NCBI GenBank assembly: GCA_035518815.1
Contig: DATIXG010000048.1
Coordinates: 1-64,000, forward strand
Source of the DNA: AG25 sp035518815
Lineage (GTDB): Bacteria; Gemmatimonadota; Gemmatimonadetes; Gemmatimonadales; GWC2-71-9
Direction: 5' to 3'
Length of the DNA: 64,000 bases
The position numbers were made by a program, and so were the translations under genes. The notes beneath the pieces were generated by a model. That model was not told where the DNA came from. It worked only from the letters and a program-made list of their open reading frames with translations, and ran no database searches. Of the stretch, positions 18,305 to 26,963 are shown piece by piece. Each line of letters opens with the position of its first letter. Position 1 is the first letter of the stretch.

Positions 18305-18847
18305 ATGGCGGCGTTCGCAGCCCTGCTCCGCGCCGTCAACGTCGGTGGTAGGAACCCGGTGGCGATGCCGGCCCTGCGGGACCTGCTGGAGGAGCTGGGG
18401 TTCACGGACGTGAAGTCCCTGCTCCAATCGGGAAATGTCACCTTCCGCGGTGACGGGCGCCGCGGCGCCGCTCTCGAAGCCCTGCTCGCCGGCGCGGCCG
18501 CCCGCCGCCTCGCCGTCTCCACGGAATTCTTCGTCCGCACCGCCGCCGAATGGCGTTCGCTTGTGGCGCGCAATCCGTTTCCCGCCGAGGCGGAGCGCGA
18601 CCCCGGTCGTCTCCTCGTGCTGTTCCTCAAGAAGTCGCCGCGGCGCTCGGCGGTGCAGGCACTCCAGAACGCGATCACCGGTCCGGAGGTCGTGCGGGCG
18701 GCGGGAAAGCATGCCTACATCGTCTATCCGAACGGCACGGGGCGCTCGCGCCTCACCAACGCGGTCATCGAACGCCACCTCGGCAGCCCGAGCACCGGGC
18801 GCAACTGGAACACGGTCCTCAAGCTCGGCGCGCTCCTCGCGGAGTGA
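18305..18847 (+). CDS. DUF1697 family protein
   Basis: A 180-residue cytosolic protein with family hallmarks: the opening FAALLRAVNVGGRNPVAMPALRDLLEELGF, then VKSLLQSGNVTF and a C-terminal NWNTVLKLGAL. DUF1697 proteins are widespread single-domain proteins of unknown function. Its end overlaps the convergent deacetylase gene by 29 bases. Confidence 0.88.
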   Translation: MAAFAALLRAVNVGGRNPVAMPALRDLLEELGFTDVKSLLQSGNVTFRGDGRRGAALEALLAGAAARRLAVSTEFFVRTAAEWRSLVARNPFPAEAERDPGRLLVLFLKKSPRRSAVQALQNAITGPEVVRAAGKHAYIVYPNGTGRSRLTNAVIERHLGSPSTGRNWNTVLKLGALLAE

Positions 18848-19757
18848 CCCCCGCACGCTTCGCCGCGTCGGCTGCTGCTCGTACCGTGTTGCAATGAATC
18901 TCCACCGTGTCATCAGTACGCACGGCGTACCCGCCCGCGAGACAGACCGCCACGCCAGCGCCAGTGGCGAGCGCGCGCTCGAACACCACTTCGTCTCGTC
19001 GCTTGAGCCCCGCAAGCGTGAGCCCGAGACCGCCGAGCTGATCGAATCGGTACGGGTCGGCGCCTGCCAGGTAGAATACCAGCTCGGGTCGGTGACGGCT
19101 GAGCAGCTCGGAAAGGTGGCGGTCGAGCAGGCGGAGGTACGCATCGTCTCCGGTCCCGTCCGCGAGCCCCACGTCGAGGTCGCTTGGCGGCTTCACGAAC
19201 GGGTAATTGTTTTCCTGGTGCATCGAGAACGTGAACACCGTGGGGTCGTCCCGGAAAATCGCCGCTGTGCCGTTGCCGTGATGCACGTCCAGATCGATCA
19301 CCGCCGCGCGCCCCGCGATCCCTTCCCGCGCGAGGACGCGAATCGCGATTGCCACATCGTTGATGAGACAGAACCCTTCACCGTGATCCGGGAACGCGTG
19401 GTGGAAGCCGCCGCCCAGGTGAACCGCGACGCCCCGCTCCATCGCGAGGCGCGCCGTGAGGGTCGACCCACCGGCGCAGAGCCACGCCGCCTCGCGCAAC
19501 GCGGGGGAAAAGGGTACCTCGAGCACCTGTTGCTCAGGGACGCTCAGGGTTCCGGTCGTGATCTTCCGCACGTAGTCGGCGTCGTGGACGAGCCCCACCT
19601 GCTGGTCCGTCGCCGGTTGCGCCTCGATGAAATCGCCGCTCGCAACGGTACCGTCCGCGAGCAGGCGCTCGCGCACCAGGCGGTATTTCCGGGTGGGAAA
19701 CACGTGTGGCCCGATGTCGACTTCGTAGGAGGGGTGCCATACGACGGGGACGGCCAC
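18819..19757 (-). CDS. Histone-deacetylase-like (AcuC/HdaH family) amidohydrolase
   Basis: A 312-residue zinc deacylase. Active-site motifs: GGFHHAFPDHGEGFCLIND (tandem catalytic His), IDLDVHHGNGTAAIF (zinc Asp and His), LAGADPYRFDQLGGL (second zinc Asp) and LAGGYA. Bacterial relatives deacetylate acetyl-lysine proteins, polyamines or small amides; the substrate here is unknown. The GTG at 19757 begins the conserved VVWHPSYEVDIGPHVFP start; the upstream TTG is unlikely. The first strand lacks the DH pair seen in some class members. Confidence 0.88.
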   Translation of the reverse strand: MAVPVVWHPSYEVDIGPHVFPTRKYRLVRERLLADGTVASGDFIEAQPATDQQVGLVHDADYVRKITTGTLSVPEQQVLEVPFSPALREAAWLCAGGSTLTARLAMERGVAVHLGGGFHHAFPDHGEGFCLINDVAIAIRVLAREGIAGRAAVIDLDVHHGNGTAAIFRDDPTVFTFSMHQENNYPFVKPPSDLDVGLADGTGDDAYLRLLDRHLSELLSRHRPELVFYLAGADPYRFDQLGGLGLTLAGLKRRDEVVFERALATGAGVAVCLAGGYAVRTDDTVEIHCNTVRAAADAAKRAGVTPRGARRA

Positions 19758-19906
19758 GCCGTAGCATAAGCGAGCAAGCGGACCGGGGGCGAAACCGCGT
19801 GCGCTGGTGCGCGGTCCCGCCCCCGGATTCCCCAACAATCATGCGTGGGGGTACCTTACCTCTCGAAACGTGAAGAGATCGTGAAATCAGCGATAATGGC
19901 GGCCAC

Positions 19907-20401
19907 GTGAACGCCACCGCCTTCAGCTGTCTCTCCACTCCCGTCGGCGAGTTGACGCTCACCGCCTCGGATGCTGCGCTGACCGGGGTGTACTTCCCAT
20001 CCTCCCGTCAGGTCCCCCGGCTTCACGCAGGCGAGCAGGGTGCGGGGGGCGAGGTCCTCGCACTCGCCCGCCGCCAGCTCGAGGAATACTTCGCCGGATC
20101 GCGCACCACCTTCGAACTCCCCCTCGCGCTGGCCGGCACTCCATTCGAGCTACGCGTGTGGGAGATGTTGCAACGCATTCCGTATGGGACGACCACGAGC
20201 TACGGCGAGCTGGCCCGGCGCCTCGACGAGCCGAGCGCCAGCCGGGCGGTCGGCACCGCGAATGCGAGGAATCCGATCCCGATCATCGTTCCCTGCCACC
20301 GCGTGATCGGCGCGAACGGAGACCTCACCGGATATGGTGGCGGTCTGGACCGGAAGCTGTGGTTGCTCGAGCACGAGGGATGCTATCTGCCCCTGCGGTA
20401 A
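19907..20401 (+). CDS. ogt: Methylated-DNA-protein-cysteine methyltransferase
   Basis: DNA-repair suicide enzyme that transfers alkyl groups from O6-alkylguanine to its own cysteine. 164 residues with the acceptor motif IPIIVPCHRVIGANGDLTGYGGGL, the helix-turn-helix region PYGTTTSYGELARRLDEPSASRAVG, and the Asn hinge (NARNP). Single-domain Ogt type, without the Ada N-terminal domain. It starts at GTG and is followed by a strong hairpin at 20457-20481. Confidence 0.95.
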   Translation: MNATAFSCLSTPVGELTLTASDAALTGVYFPSSRQVPRLHAGEQGAGGEVLALARRQLEEYFAGSRTTFELPLALAGTPFELRVWEMLQRIPYGTTTSYGELARRLDEPSASRAVGTANARNPIPIIVPCHRVIGANGDLTGYGGGLDRKLWLLEHEGCYLPLR

Positions 20402-20456
20402 GGGGTCTGTCGCCATGGTGGCGCCTCGCTGTCGCGATTCGGCCATACAAACAAGA

Positions 20457-20481
20457 GGGTCCCGCCGTGAAGGCGGGACCC
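20457..20481. terminator. Intrinsic terminator between convergent genes
   Basis: GGGTCCCGCC (20457-20466) pairs perfectly with GGCGGGACCC (20472-20481) around loop GTGAA. On the minus strand it is followed by the T-rich TCTTGTTTGT, so it best terminates the TPR gene, and may also serve ogt. Confidence 0.85.
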
Positions 20482-20511
20482 GTCTCGTCTGCTCTCGCTG
20501 ACCTAGGGGGT

Positions 20512-22515
20512 TTAGGCCACCGCGACTGCGTTGTTCTTGTCCTTGAGGAACGCGTCCAGCTTCTCGATCTCCGCCCAGGCACCCAGCCGGTCGAACGTCG
20601 CCCGGGCTTCCTGCGCCTCCGCCTTGGCATCCTCGACCTTGCCCTCACGCAGTAGCAGGAGCGCCAGGTCGCGCTGGGCGGCGGCTATCAGCCACGACCG
20701 CTTGTGCTCGGTCGCGCTGGCAATAACCTGCCGGAGCAGGTTTTCGGCGTCCAGCGACTTGCCCGCCCGGCCTACCGCCAGGGCGAGAATGCGCATGTCC
20801 TCGGCCTCGCGCACCGGATCCTTCAGGGCGCGATGGACCTCGAGGGCACGCTCCACTTCGTGGATCGCCTGCTGGGGTTTGCCGCGGGCAACGTGTACTT
20901 CGGCGAGACCGGCGAGGGCCTGGGCTTCGAGCTGACGGTCGCCCAGGCGCGCGGCGTCGCGTACGGCTTCTTCGGCCACCTCGAGCGCGCGGTCCAGATT
21001 GCCGCGCTCGCGGTAGGCGATCGCGAGGTTGTGGCGGGTCTCGACGACGCCGCGGTCGTAACGGGCCTTCTCGTAGGCGCTGATGGCGCGCGTGTACGCG
21101 CCGACCGCTCGCTCGTAGTCCCCGCGCATGTTCGCGATGATGCCGAGGTTGTTGGCGCACTTGCCGACGGTCGACAGGTCGTTCTCTTCCGTGGCCTCTT
21201 CCTGGGCTCGCGTGAAGAAGTAGACCGCCTCATCGATACCGCCCCGCTCGAGCGCGATGGCGCCGCACACGTTGAGGGCGCGAACTTCGAGCGGCCGGTC
21301 CCGCAGCACGCGCGCCCGGAGCTGCGCCACGACGGCCCAGTGCTGGCCCAGGTCCAACCGGCCGAGCCGGCTGTACGCGATGCCGCAGAGCAGCGTGAGC
21401 ATCGGCGACTGCTCGAGCTCGTCCTGCGAGCGCTCGCCGAGGTAGGTGAGGAGCTGCGCGTAGTGCCCCGCGTCCGCGAGCTGCTGGGCCATGTGGAGCG
21501 GCGCGATCGATCCATGCAGCTCCACACCGAACGCCGGGTCCCAATCCTGGCCCGCGAGCGCGCGGATCTCGCCTTCGGCTCCGAGACGCGTGAAGATCGC
21601 TTTCGCCGTCCGGGCCGCGGCTTGCGCGTCGCCCGTGCGTCCCTGCCGGCGCAATACCAGCGCCAGGTCCCGCGTGGCTTCCGCGAGGAGATGCGCGCGG
21701 CCGGTCGGTTCCGCCCGCACGATCACCTCGCGCAGCATCAACTCGGCGGCTCCGAGGTCACCCTCGGCGACGAGCAGCGATGCCGCGACGCGCAGATCTT
21801 CCGCCTCACCCAGGGGGTCGCGCAGATGGCCGCGGATCTCCCGGACCTGTGCGAGCTCGCGCCGCGCGACCTGCAGCTCGCCGCGGGCGACCCGGATCTC
21901 GGCGCGACCGCGCAGTGTCAGCGCGCGCAGCGTATGATCCCCCGACCGCTCTCCCTCGGTGACGGCCCGCTCGGCCGCGGTCAGCGCTTCATCGAGCGCG
22001 CCCTGCTCGCGTAGCGTGATGCTCAGGTTGTGGAAGCATTCGGCGACGCCCTGCCGCAAACCGGCGCGATCAAACGCGGCCGCCGCGATTTCCCAGGAGC
22101 CGATCGCCTCGGCGTGACGGCCGCGCAGGCCGCTGATGATGCCGAGATTGTTCGAGCAGCGGCCCGTCGTGGCATGATCGCCATCCCGGCTCGCCGCCAT
22201 GAGGGCCTGTGTGAAGTAGTCCGCTGCCTCGTCGATCCGGCCGCTGACGAGCGCGATGGCGCCGCGCACGTTGAGGGCCTGCCGCTCGAGCGCCCGTTCA
22301 GCGCCGCTCCGCGCCTGCTCGAGGGCGAGCTCCACCCACGGCAGCGCTTCCTCGTGGCGCCCGAGACGCGCCTGCGCCGTCCCGTAGATCAGCGCCAAGC
22401 TCGGCGAATCCGCGAGCTCGCGGCCCGTGCATGCGCTCAGGTATTCGACAACGGCGGCGTGCTCGCCAACCGCTTCCAGCGCTCGGGCCTTCTCGACGAA
22501 GAGGTTCTTCGACAT
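20512..22515 (-). CDS. TPR protein built of two homologous ~330-residue halves
   Basis: A 667-residue cytosolic protein made of TPR helices. The two halves match along their length: residues from about 20 (VVEYLSACTGRELADSPSLALIYG) correspond to residues from about 360 (LLTYLGERSQDELEQSPMLTLLCG), and later NNLGIISGLRGRHAEAIG corresponds to NNLGIIANMRGDYERAVG. No catalytic or DNA-binding domain is present, so it is probably a scaffold or sensor; partners are unknown. It appears monocistronic, with a terminator downstream and the lipoprotein gene 18 bases upstream on the same strand. Confidence 0.8.
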   Translation of the reverse strand: MSKNLFVEKARALEAVGEHAAVVEYLSACTGRELADSPSLALIYGTAQARLGRHEEALPWVELALEQARSGAERALERQALNVRGAIALVSGRIDEAADYFTQALMAASRDGDHATTGRCSNNLGIISGLRGRHAEAIGSWEIAAAAFDRAGLRQGVAECFHNLSITLREQGALDEALTAAERAVTEGERSGDHTLRALTLRGRAEIRVARGELQVARRELAQVREIRGHLRDPLGEAEDLRVAASLLVAEGDLGAAELMLREVIVRAEPTGRAHLLAEATRDLALVLRRQGRTGDAQAAARTAKAIFTRLGAEGEIRALAGQDWDPAFGVELHGSIAPLHMAQQLADAGHYAQLLTYLGERSQDELEQSPMLTLLCGIAYSRLGRLDLGQHWAVVAQLRARVLRDRPLEVRALNVCGAIALERGGIDEAVYFFTRAQEEATEENDLSTVGKCANNLGIIANMRGDYERAVGAYTRAISAYEKARYDRGVVETRHNLAIAYRERGNLDRALEVAEEAVRDAARLGDRQLEAQALAGLAEVHVARGKPQQAIHEVERALEVHRALKDPVREAEDMRILALAVGRAGKSLDAENLLRQVIASATEHKRSWLIAAAQRDLALLLLREGKVEDAKAEAQEARATFDRLGAWAEIEKLDAFLKDKNNAVAVA

Positions 22516-22533
22516 GTCTGTCTACGTGCCCGC

Positions 22534-23211
22534 TTACCAGGACACCGCGTACTCTGCGGCCACCTCGTACCTGCTGAAGTGCGGCAGCGCGACGATGAAC
22601 GACTTGTCGTCGAGGAGCTGAGTGGCGGGAACGCGCTCCCAGGCGGACATGTCTCCTTCTTGATACCAGATGCCCAGGAGCTGTGTCTCCGTGTACGTGT
22701 CGGCCGCGTTCACCACCCCGTCGCCATTCAGGTCACCGTCGGCGCCACCATACCACATCTGCATCTGCGCCGGCTCGCCGAAGGTCAAACCGGTCGGCTC
22801 GAGCGACACGCCGAACTTGGTGGTGTCGATCGTGACCGTGACCAGGACTGAATCACCCTCGGCCAGCGGAGCGCCGCCGGGCAGCGTGGCGGGGTCGGTG
22901 ATCGTGAGCGACAGGAATGGATGCGAGTTGTTGCCGTTCGCATCCAGGTAGTTGATCTGCGTCGAGCGCGCCTCTCCGCGGACCGCCCAGAACGAGACCG
23001 AGTATCGGTCGAGACTGAGAGGACCGGCCTGAGATACGCCGCTCACCACCTGACCGGAGGAAGACCCGCTCACCCGGAACTTGGGTGCGGAGCTCCCCGC
23101 CCACCGGAGAAAGTGCGGCGCCCCGGACTGGAGCGGCCCTACGGTGGTATGGTCAGCGCACCGTGCGGTGACAAGCGCCAGCGCAAGTGCGGCAACGAAA
23201 CGGCGGAACAT
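22534..23211 (-). CDS. Lipoprotein with dockerin-like calcium motif
   Basis: A 225-residue exported protein. The N-terminus MFRRFVAALALALVTARCADHT has a signal and a Cys suited to lipidation. A Ca2+-binding dockerin/EF-hand-like loop appears near residue 165 (GDLNGDGVVNAADTYTETQ), after an immunoglobulin-like beta region (VLVTVTIDTTKFGVSLEPTGLTF). GGGAGG five bases before the ATG at 23211 sets the start and excludes a longer frame. Role unknown; a cell-surface or matrix protein is a guess. It is 18 bases upstream of the TPR gene. Confidence 0.7.
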   Translation of the reverse strand: MFRRFVAALALALVTARCADHTTVGPLQSGAPHFLRWAGSSAPKFRVSGSSSGQVVSGVSQAGPLSLDRYSVSFWAVRGEARSTQINYLDANGNNSHPFLSLTITDPATLPGGAPLAEGDSVLVTVTIDTTKFGVSLEPTGLTFGEPAQMQMWYGGADGDLNGDGVVNAADTYTETQLLGIWYQEGDMSAWERVPATQLLDDKSFIVALPHFSRYEVAAEYAVSW

Positions 23212-23417
23212 GCGATCCTCCCCCAATTGACTTCGGTCGGCTACCAGGCTATCGCGAAATTGCCATACCGCGACAGCGCCCACGACACTTCCCACGCGAC
23301 TTCCACCAACAACGCAAGAACCGCGACAGCCGCGGTCTTGACGCCGGCCCGTGTATGCGGCACCTTCAGTGCAGTCCCGTGTTTCATAATTTCTGACGAC
23401 ATTATGGCCCCAAAGAT

Positions 23418-24044
23418 ATGGACAAATTGTCACCGCACAAGCCCGAAACTGGACCGAAGGTGGCTCCCATAACGGATCGGCTGGCCACCCTGCTGGAGGT
23501 GTTCAGTCCGTGGGATGGTATCTCATTGACCTATCGGCAGTTCGCTGCTGAGCTGGGAGGGCCGGTCACAGTCGCGGCCATGAAGAAGTGGCCTAACCGC
23601 AAGAAATTCCCCGCAGACGTGGCTCGGTCTATCGTAGCCAAGGCTAATGAGCGGGGGTTACAAGGGGTGACCCTGGAATGGGTTCTGTGGGGGGATGGCC
23701 CAGGGCCCCATAAGAGGGTCCCGGGAAGGGCCCAAAAGGGACCCAAACAGGCATCGGCCGCCCAGGCCAAGGCCCTCACGGATCATCGGCAATTGGCGGA
23801 ACAGATCGCCGAAGTCCTCGAGGCCGATCTCAGTCATAATGAGTTCGGTCAGTGGTCCGACCTCGAGGTACAGCACACCCTCCTCTGGGCCCTGAAGGAT
23901 CTCGCGCGGCGGCTCTGGGTCCTGCGCTTCTCGATGGGTGAAACGTTCAAGCTGACAGATGAATGGGCAGCGAAGGTCGGACTGCCGGTGCGCCAAGCCG
24001 AGCCACCCACCCCGGAAGCTCGCGTGGAGCCAGGCGCGGACTAG
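23418..24044 (+). CDS. Phage-repressor-like (XRE/CI-type HTH) regulator
   Basis: A 208-residue protein. The N-terminal ~80 residues resemble a CI-repressor helix-turn-helix (LTYRQFAAELGGPVTVAAMKKW) and end in LEWVLWGDGPG, like the WLLTGEG ending of many phage repressors. The rest is helical and unassigned, without an S24 protease domain. The upstream 206 bases, shared with the divergent lipoprotein gene, hold the putative operators. It could control the lipoprotein/TPR genes or be a phage relic. Its end overlaps the MATE gene by 4 bases. Confidence 0.6.
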   Translation: MDKLSPHKPETGPKVAPITDRLATLLEVFSPWDGISLTYRQFAAELGGPVTVAAMKKWPNRKKFPADVARSIVAKANERGLQGVTLEWVLWGDGPGPHKRVPGRAQKGPKQASAAQAKALTDHRQLAEQIAEVLEADLSHNEFGQWSDLEVQHTLLWALKDLARRLWVLRFSMGETFKLTDEWAAKVGLPVRQAEPPTPEARVEPGAD

Positions 24045-25462
24045 GTACTGCGCTCCGCCGCGTCGATCTCCACGCGGATATGCCGCCATTTGCCTTGCCG
24101 GAACCGCAGCGCGCTGAGCGCGCAGCGCGTTGCGTGCCCCACCACGATCGCCGTCCAGATATCCGCAGGATGTAACCCGCGCATCGCTTGAAGCGCGGCA
24201 CACAATCCGAGCGGCAGGACAATCTGCGAGACAATCGAGATATAGAGGGGCGAGCGCGTGTCGCCCGTTCCCTGCAGGCCGCCGGTGTAGGTGAGCGCCA
24301 CCGTGATAAAGAACCCCGAGACGCTCAGGTAAGCGAGCAGCTGGGTGCCGAGTCCGACGACTACGGGGTCCGTCATGCCGAACAGCGCGAGCAGCCGGCC
24401 GGGAATCGTGATGAAGAGCGCGCCCACGAACGCCGCCACACTCAATCCGATCGCGGCGGCCACGTGCACGCCCCGCACCGAGCGTTCCGGGTGGCCGGCG
24501 CCCAGGTTCTGGCCCGCGATGGCCGCCGCCGCACCCATCAGACCGACCGACGTCCACGTGATGAAGGAAAACAGCTCGCCGTATCCTACGGCGTAGACGG
24601 CTTGCGCCTCCGCGCTCCGCTCGAGCGAGCCGATGAACCGCAACAGCAGGACGCCCGCGATGTTCATCGCGATCCCCTGAACTCCGGTGGGGAGCCCAAA
24701 CCGGAACAGGGATCTGATGATCCCCCAGTCGGGCCTCCAATCCATGTCGCGGTGCCAGGTAACCACCAGCCGTCCGCTGCACAACAGGTATACGGCGAGT
24801 GCGCTCACAATGGCCCCCGCGATGGCCGTGCCCACCGCGGCACCCGCCGTCCCCATGCGGGGGATCGGTCCCCAGCCGCGAATGCAGATGACGTTGAACA
24901 CGATGTTCAGGACCGTCATCAGGACACCGAGGCGGAGCGGCGTATGGGCGTCGCCGGCTGAGCGGAGCGCCCCCCCGACCATGAAGAACATCAGCATGCC
25001 GAAACTGGTCACGAGCATGATGCGGAGGTACGGCAGTGCCTCGGCGCGAACCGCCGGGGCGGCATGCACGAGGCCGAGGAGCGGCGGCGCCAGCGCATAG
25101 CCCAGCGGCGCGAGAATGAAGGCGGACAGCCCTACGGCCGCGAGGAACGCCTGGTAGACCGTGCGGTTCACCTTCTCCGCGTCGCCTGCGCCGGCGAAGC
25201 GCGCGACCAGAACGCTCATGCCCGTGAAGAGCGAGCTCACGAACACGATCACAACGAGAAAGATCTGGAACGACACACCGATCGCCGCGTTCCCGGCGAA
25301 GCCCACGAAATGCCCGACGAGCGCGTGGTCGATGACGCCCTGGGCGCCGCCGATCACGTTCTGCAGCATGGTGGGCCAGGCGATGCGCCACACCGCGCGG
25401 GCAATGGGACCCTCGACGATCGAGCGGTCGAACGGCTTGCCGGTGGTCGCGGGGGCTGCCAT
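24041..25462 (-). CDS. MATE-family multidrug/Na+ antiporter
   Basis: A 473-residue, 12-TM exporter. The MATE hallmarks are the opening IAWPTMLQNVIGGAQGVIDHALVGHF, repeated two-lobe architecture, and small-residue motifs such as GGALRSAGDAHTPLRLGV. It would export cationic drugs or metabolites using Na+ or H+. The ATG at 25462 gives a normal N-terminus; an upstream ATG at 25489 shares a CATG palindrome with the start of the divergent nuclease gene but has no family support. It converges on the repressor-like gene. Confidence 0.9.
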   Translation of the reverse strand: MAAPATTGKPFDRSIVEGPIARAVWRIAWPTMLQNVIGGAQGVIDHALVGHFVGFAGNAAIGVSFQIFLVVIVFVSSLFTGMSVLVARFAGAGDAEKVNRTVYQAFLAAVGLSAFILAPLGYALAPPLLGLVHAAPAVRAEALPYLRIMLVTSFGMLMFFMVGGALRSAGDAHTPLRLGVLMTVLNIVFNVICIRGWGPIPRMGTAGAAVGTAIAGAIVSALAVYLLCSGRLVVTWHRDMDWRPDWGIIRSLFRFGLPTGVQGIAMNIAGVLLLRFIGSLERSAEAQAVYAVGYGELFSFITWTSVGLMGAAAAIAGQNLGAGHPERSVRGVHVAAAIGLSVAAFVGALFITIPGRLLALFGMTDPVVVGLGTQLLAYLSVSGFFITVALTYTGGLQGTGDTRSPLYISIVSQIVLPLGLCAALQAMRGLHPADIWTAIVVGHATRCALSALRFRQGKWRHIRVEIDAAERST

Positions 25463-25487
25463 GTCGCGAAGATAGTAACATTCCCCC

Positions 25488-26837
25488 ATGTCCCTCGCCG
25501 AGCGTGCCGTCGCCGGTCTCGACGCGAACCGCACGGTCAAGGATGAGCTGACCGAGGCGTTCACGCGACAGGGCCGCCGCCGCCGCATCTCCGTGACCGA
25601 CCTCGTGAATCCGCGCCAGGCCTACTTCCAACGCGCCCGTCCCGACATCCACCCCGATGCGGAGCGCAAGCAGGCGATGCTCGCGGGCGCCGGGTTTCAC
25701 GAGGTCTTCGGCCGTGCCGTGTCCACCGAAGAGTTCATCGAGCAGTTCGTGGAATTCCAGGGGATCGTCGGAAAGATCGACATCTACGAGGACGTGCCCG
25801 TCGAGCTCAAAACGACCGCGTCACTGCCGGCCGGCCCCGCGGCCGCGCGGGCGAGCTACCTCGACCAGCTCGGGATGTACTGCACGATGACGGGACGCGA
25901 CGAGGGACGCCTCTTTGTCTACAAGCGCGCGCAGTACGGCCGGCCCGGCGCCCTGCGGGCATTCGACGTCCGTTTCAGGGACCTCTGCGGCGTGGAACGA
26001 GAGATGGTGCGGCGCCGCGATCTGTTCCGGTACGCGCTCGAGCATCAGGACCCCACGGGCCTGCCGCGGTGCGAATGGTTCGAGCTGCGGTGCGACTACC
26101 GCACGGTCTGCGGGTGTGAGACGGCGGACCTCCTGACGCGCGTGGTGCCCGCCGCGAAGGTGCAAGTCGTCGAGAACGCCACCCTTGTTGCGGCGCTCGC
26201 CCCCTCACTCGCTGAGGGGCCATTCGCCTCGCGCGGGGAAGAGACGCCGGACGCGGGCCCCCGGTTCGGCTTGAACGATCTCGTGTTTCCCCGCAAGGCC
26301 GCCATCAGGCGGAAGGCCGTGGCCGATGGCCAGCCTGAGGAAGAGGACGCGGACCTCGATACCTCGCTCGCGGGCCTCGAGCGCCTCGGCTTCGGGGATG
26401 CGCTCAAAGACGCTCTCTGGTACGGCGTGCCCGGCGCGTTCGGTCGCGTCTCCGTCTCGCTCCGGGGCCTGAAGGGGAAGGTGGGAACGTTCCGCGGCGT
26501 CCCCACAATCATCCGCTCGACCAAAAAGCCCCGGATGGTCGACCGGCCGCAGCTCGTGGAGGAGTTTCCGTACTACTTCGACCGCATCGCCTTCGAGTGC
26601 GCGCTCACGGGTTGCGAGACGGGACGCGTCGTCATCTACTACGAGGCTGTGAAGGGCGAGAAGTTCATGGTATACGACGTGCACTTCCGGAACCTGGACG
26701 CGATTCGAGCGGAAGCCGACCGGCGGCTTGGGCTACTTGAATCGGGTGCGCCGCCCGAGCAGCTGCCGGCCTGCGAGCCCGCGTGGATGCCGAACTATTG
26801 TTCGCTGGGGCCGCGCTGTGCGTGTCGCTCGAGTTGA
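25488..26837 (+). CDS. Internally duplicated PD-(D/E)XK nuclease with two cysteine clusters (Cas4/RecB-like)
   Basis: 449 residues in two homologous halves. Half 1 (about 30-215) has RecB/Cas4-type motifs: H71 in GFHEVFG, D98 in VGKIDIY, E106-L-K108, and Q127-x3-Y131. A C-terminal Cys cluster (C195, C202, C208, C210) probably holds an Fe-S cluster. Half 2 (about 258-449) repeats the layout (LVFPRKAAIRRK matches LVNPRQAYFQRA) and keeps the Cys cluster (C429, C438, C444, C446). The D and ELK residues are replaced (VGTFRG, IIRSTKK), so half 2 is probably catalytically dead. No cas genes or array are nearby, so a repair or defence role is open. Confidence 0.75.
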   Translation: MSLAERAVAGLDANRTVKDELTEAFTRQGRRRRISVTDLVNPRQAYFQRARPDIHPDAERKQAMLAGAGFHEVFGRAVSTEEFIEQFVEFQGIVGKIDIYEDVPVELKTTASLPAGPAAARASYLDQLGMYCTMTGRDEGRLFVYKRAQYGRPGALRAFDVRFRDLCGVEREMVRRRDLFRYALEHQDPTGLPRCEWFELRCDYRTVCGCETADLLTRVVPAAKVQVVENATLVAALAPSLAEGPFASRGEETPDAGPRFGLNDLVFPRKAAIRRKAVADGQPEEEDADLDTSLAGLERLGFGDALKDALWYGVPGAFGRVSVSLRGLKGKVGTFRGVPTIIRSTKKPRMVDRPQLVEEFPYYFDRIAFECALTGCETGRVVIYYEAVKGEKFMVYDVHFRNLDAIRAEADRRLGLLESGAPPEQLPACEPAWMPNYCSLGPRCACRSS

Positions 26838-26901
26838 TGCGAACGTCCGACCCGTCGGCGCGTGACTCCACTACATAGAGCAACGCGCGCCCTAGAATCC
26901 A

Positions 26902-26935
26902 CAGCGCCCGCCGGGAAGCTTCCCGGCGGGCGCTG
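26902..26935. terminator. Bidirectional terminator, 34-base perfect palindrome
   Basis: The palindrome has half-site CAGCGCCCGCCGGGAAG at 26902-26918. It lies between the convergent nuclease and C39-like genes. Confidence 0.75.
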
Positions 26936-26963
26936 CGAGTTTCCAGAGCGGGGATGTCCCCCG

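Noticed and set aside
25487..25490. Divergent genes sharing one CATG start
   Set aside because: The MATE start fits better at 25462, so the shared start is probably coincidence.
25488..26837. CRISPR-associated Cas4
   Set aside because: No cas genes or repeat-spacer array are in the window and the N-terminal Cas4 cysteine is absent; kept only as Cas4/RecB-like.
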